Below are positions 40,165 to 40,771 of a DNA stretch of 40,771 nt, in pieces. The stretch lies in assembly GCA_965657165.1 (NCBI GenBank), contig CBFHNG010000009.1, positions 1 through 40,771 on the forward strand. Reading direction: 5' to 3'. Position 1 is the stretch's first letter, and the number at the start of each line of letters is the position of its first letter. The DNA comes from UBA3537 sp965657165 (GTDB lineage Bacteria > Bacteroidota > Bacteroidia > Flavobacteriales > Flavobacteriaceae). A model generated the notes under the pieces. It was not told the DNA's origin. It saw only the letters and a list, made by a program, of their open reading frames with translations, and did not search any database. The position numbers and the translations under genes are program-made.

Positions 40165-40771
40165 TTATTTAAACAGTTCATTCATTAAACTGATACCCGC
40201 TTGAATAGATTCATCATGATTTGCACCATCGTTTTTTCCGATTTGTACTTTTCTGTCTTCCAAAAATTTAATTTCCTCATCTGATAATGGTCCTACTTGC
40301 TCATCCTCAGTGCCGTAAACGTAAGTGATCTTGGATAAATCGCTGATGTCTTTAAAGCGTGCGGTATAGCGATTAAATCCTAGCCCAGCAGCTAAACGAT
40401 TCATATTTCTTTCTTCAACATCTTGGTCATTAACAACCTCTATTGTATAATCTCCGTTGCCATCATAAACATATTTAGTCTTTTTTCCTTCGCTAAAAGG
40501 TTTCCATGTGTCCTCGTCAATATCCAAACGTCCGACCATGATAAGATAACCATCAGCTATATCAATACCGTGACTGGCTATGAGTTCTTGAGTCATAAAT
40601 GCACCAAATGAAATGCCTAGTACATATACCTTTTTCTTTTTCTTTTTAAAGTAGTCTATTACTTTTTTTAGGCGTTCAACCGACAATTTATCAAACTTTT
40701 TAGCGTTGTCAAATGTAATATCTGTTTTGGTAAATAAATGAGGTTCTTTGGTCTGCGCCTGATGTACATTA
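40165..40771 (-). CDS. Alpha/beta-hydrolase-fold protein (5' end beyond window)
   Basis: The frame stays open to the right edge, so a start at the internal TTG near 40686 is unlikely; the visible part is about 201 residues. The nucleophile elbow GISFGAF (GxSxG) comes first. The acid is probably an Asp or Glu of YGTEDEQVGPLSDEE and the His is in GANHDES close to the C-terminus, so all three catalytic positions appear present. It looks like a small esterase or peptidase-like hydrolase; the substrate is unknown and the N-terminus, including any signal peptide, is not visible. Confidence 0.7.
   Translation of the reverse strand, partial: NVHQAQTKEPHLFTKTDITFDNAKKFDKLSVERLKKVIDYFKKKKKKVYVLGISFGAFMTQELIASHGIDIADGYLIMVGRLDIDEDTWKPFSEGKKTKYVYDGNGDYTIEVVNDQDVEERNMNRLAAGLGFNRYTARFKDISDLSKITYVYGTEDEQVGPLSDEEIKFLEDRKVQIGKNDGANHDESIQAGISLMNELFK

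Noticed and set aside
40165..40686. Complete 173-residue hydrolase starting at a TTG
   Set aside because: The frame continues without a stop to the window edge and the upstream residues look coding, so the gene is truncated by the window.
1..40771. tRNA, rRNA, CRISPR, insertion sequence, prophage or defence genes
   Set aside because: Gaps were read for cloverleaf, repeat-spacer and transposase signals and none was seen; nearly all long frames belong to core or envelope genes.

Overview
The window looks like a chromosomal core segment of an AT-rich member of the Bacteroidota, most likely a flavobacterium (family Flavobacteriaceae; no finer placement attempted). The evidence is a GLPGLI-family gene next to a regulatory-domain outer-membrane barrel, a type IX secretion (T9SS) type-B sorting domain, an sdhCAB operon with a single cytochrome b subunit, a fused DAHP synthase/chorismate mutase, weak Shine-Dalgarno signals, and promoters of the Bacteroidetes type (TTTG/TTG, about 19-21 nt, TAnnTTTG). 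I found no insertion sequences, prophage genes, CRISPR arrays, tRNA or rRNA genes. Both edges cut genes.

Layout. 1-2.9 kb: tail of a GLPGLI gene and a large outer-membrane barrel. 2.9-3.7 kb: a small basic conserved protein and a poorly coding stretch with two possible micro-ORFs, bounded by two look-alike terminators. 3.7-5.1 kb: metK (minus strand) under a SAM-II-type riboswitch. 5.2-7.0 kb: a PagL-like lipid A deacylase coupled to a DUF2807 lipoprotein. 7.2-11.3 kb: an aromatic amino acid operon (prephenate dehydratase, aminotransferase, prephenate dehydrogenase, DAHP synthase/chorismate mutase) preceded by a 26-codon leader peptide packed with Tyr, Trp and Phe codons and an overlapping antiterminator/terminator pair. 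11.3-16.6 kb: rsgA-dtd, a MazG-like gene with aroA, queA, rlmN. 16.6-19.4 kb (minus): exonuclease III, an OmpA-type lipoprotein and an aldo/keto reductase. 19.5-25.2 kb: a 1144-residue outer-membrane protein of unknown function and, convergent to it, a lectin-domain T9SS substrate with internal repeats. 25.3-29.3 kb: glycyl-tRNA synthetase, a ComF-like protein and an Ig-like lipoprotein. 29.3-32.7 kb (minus): sdhCAB. 32.9-35.6 kb: aminopeptidase P, an HMA-domain lipoprotein and an EamA transporter. 35.6-39.1 kb (minus): a catalytic and a non-catalytic M16 peptidase in tandem. 39.2-40.1 kb: rplU-rpmA. 40.2 kb to the end: a truncated alpha/beta hydrolase on the minus strand.

How it works together. 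The most informative parts are two RNA control regions. The aromatic operon makes chorismate-derived Phe and Tyr and appears to sense charged aromatic tRNAs by classical ribosome-mediated attenuation; the terminator's U-tract ends exactly at the pheA start codon. metK makes SAM and appears to be shut off by SAM: the aptamer is followed by alternative pairings, including a hairpin that buries the metK start codon and an 8-of-9 pairing by which the free P1 strand could open it. Both models rest on base pairing read by eye, not on folding software or experiment.
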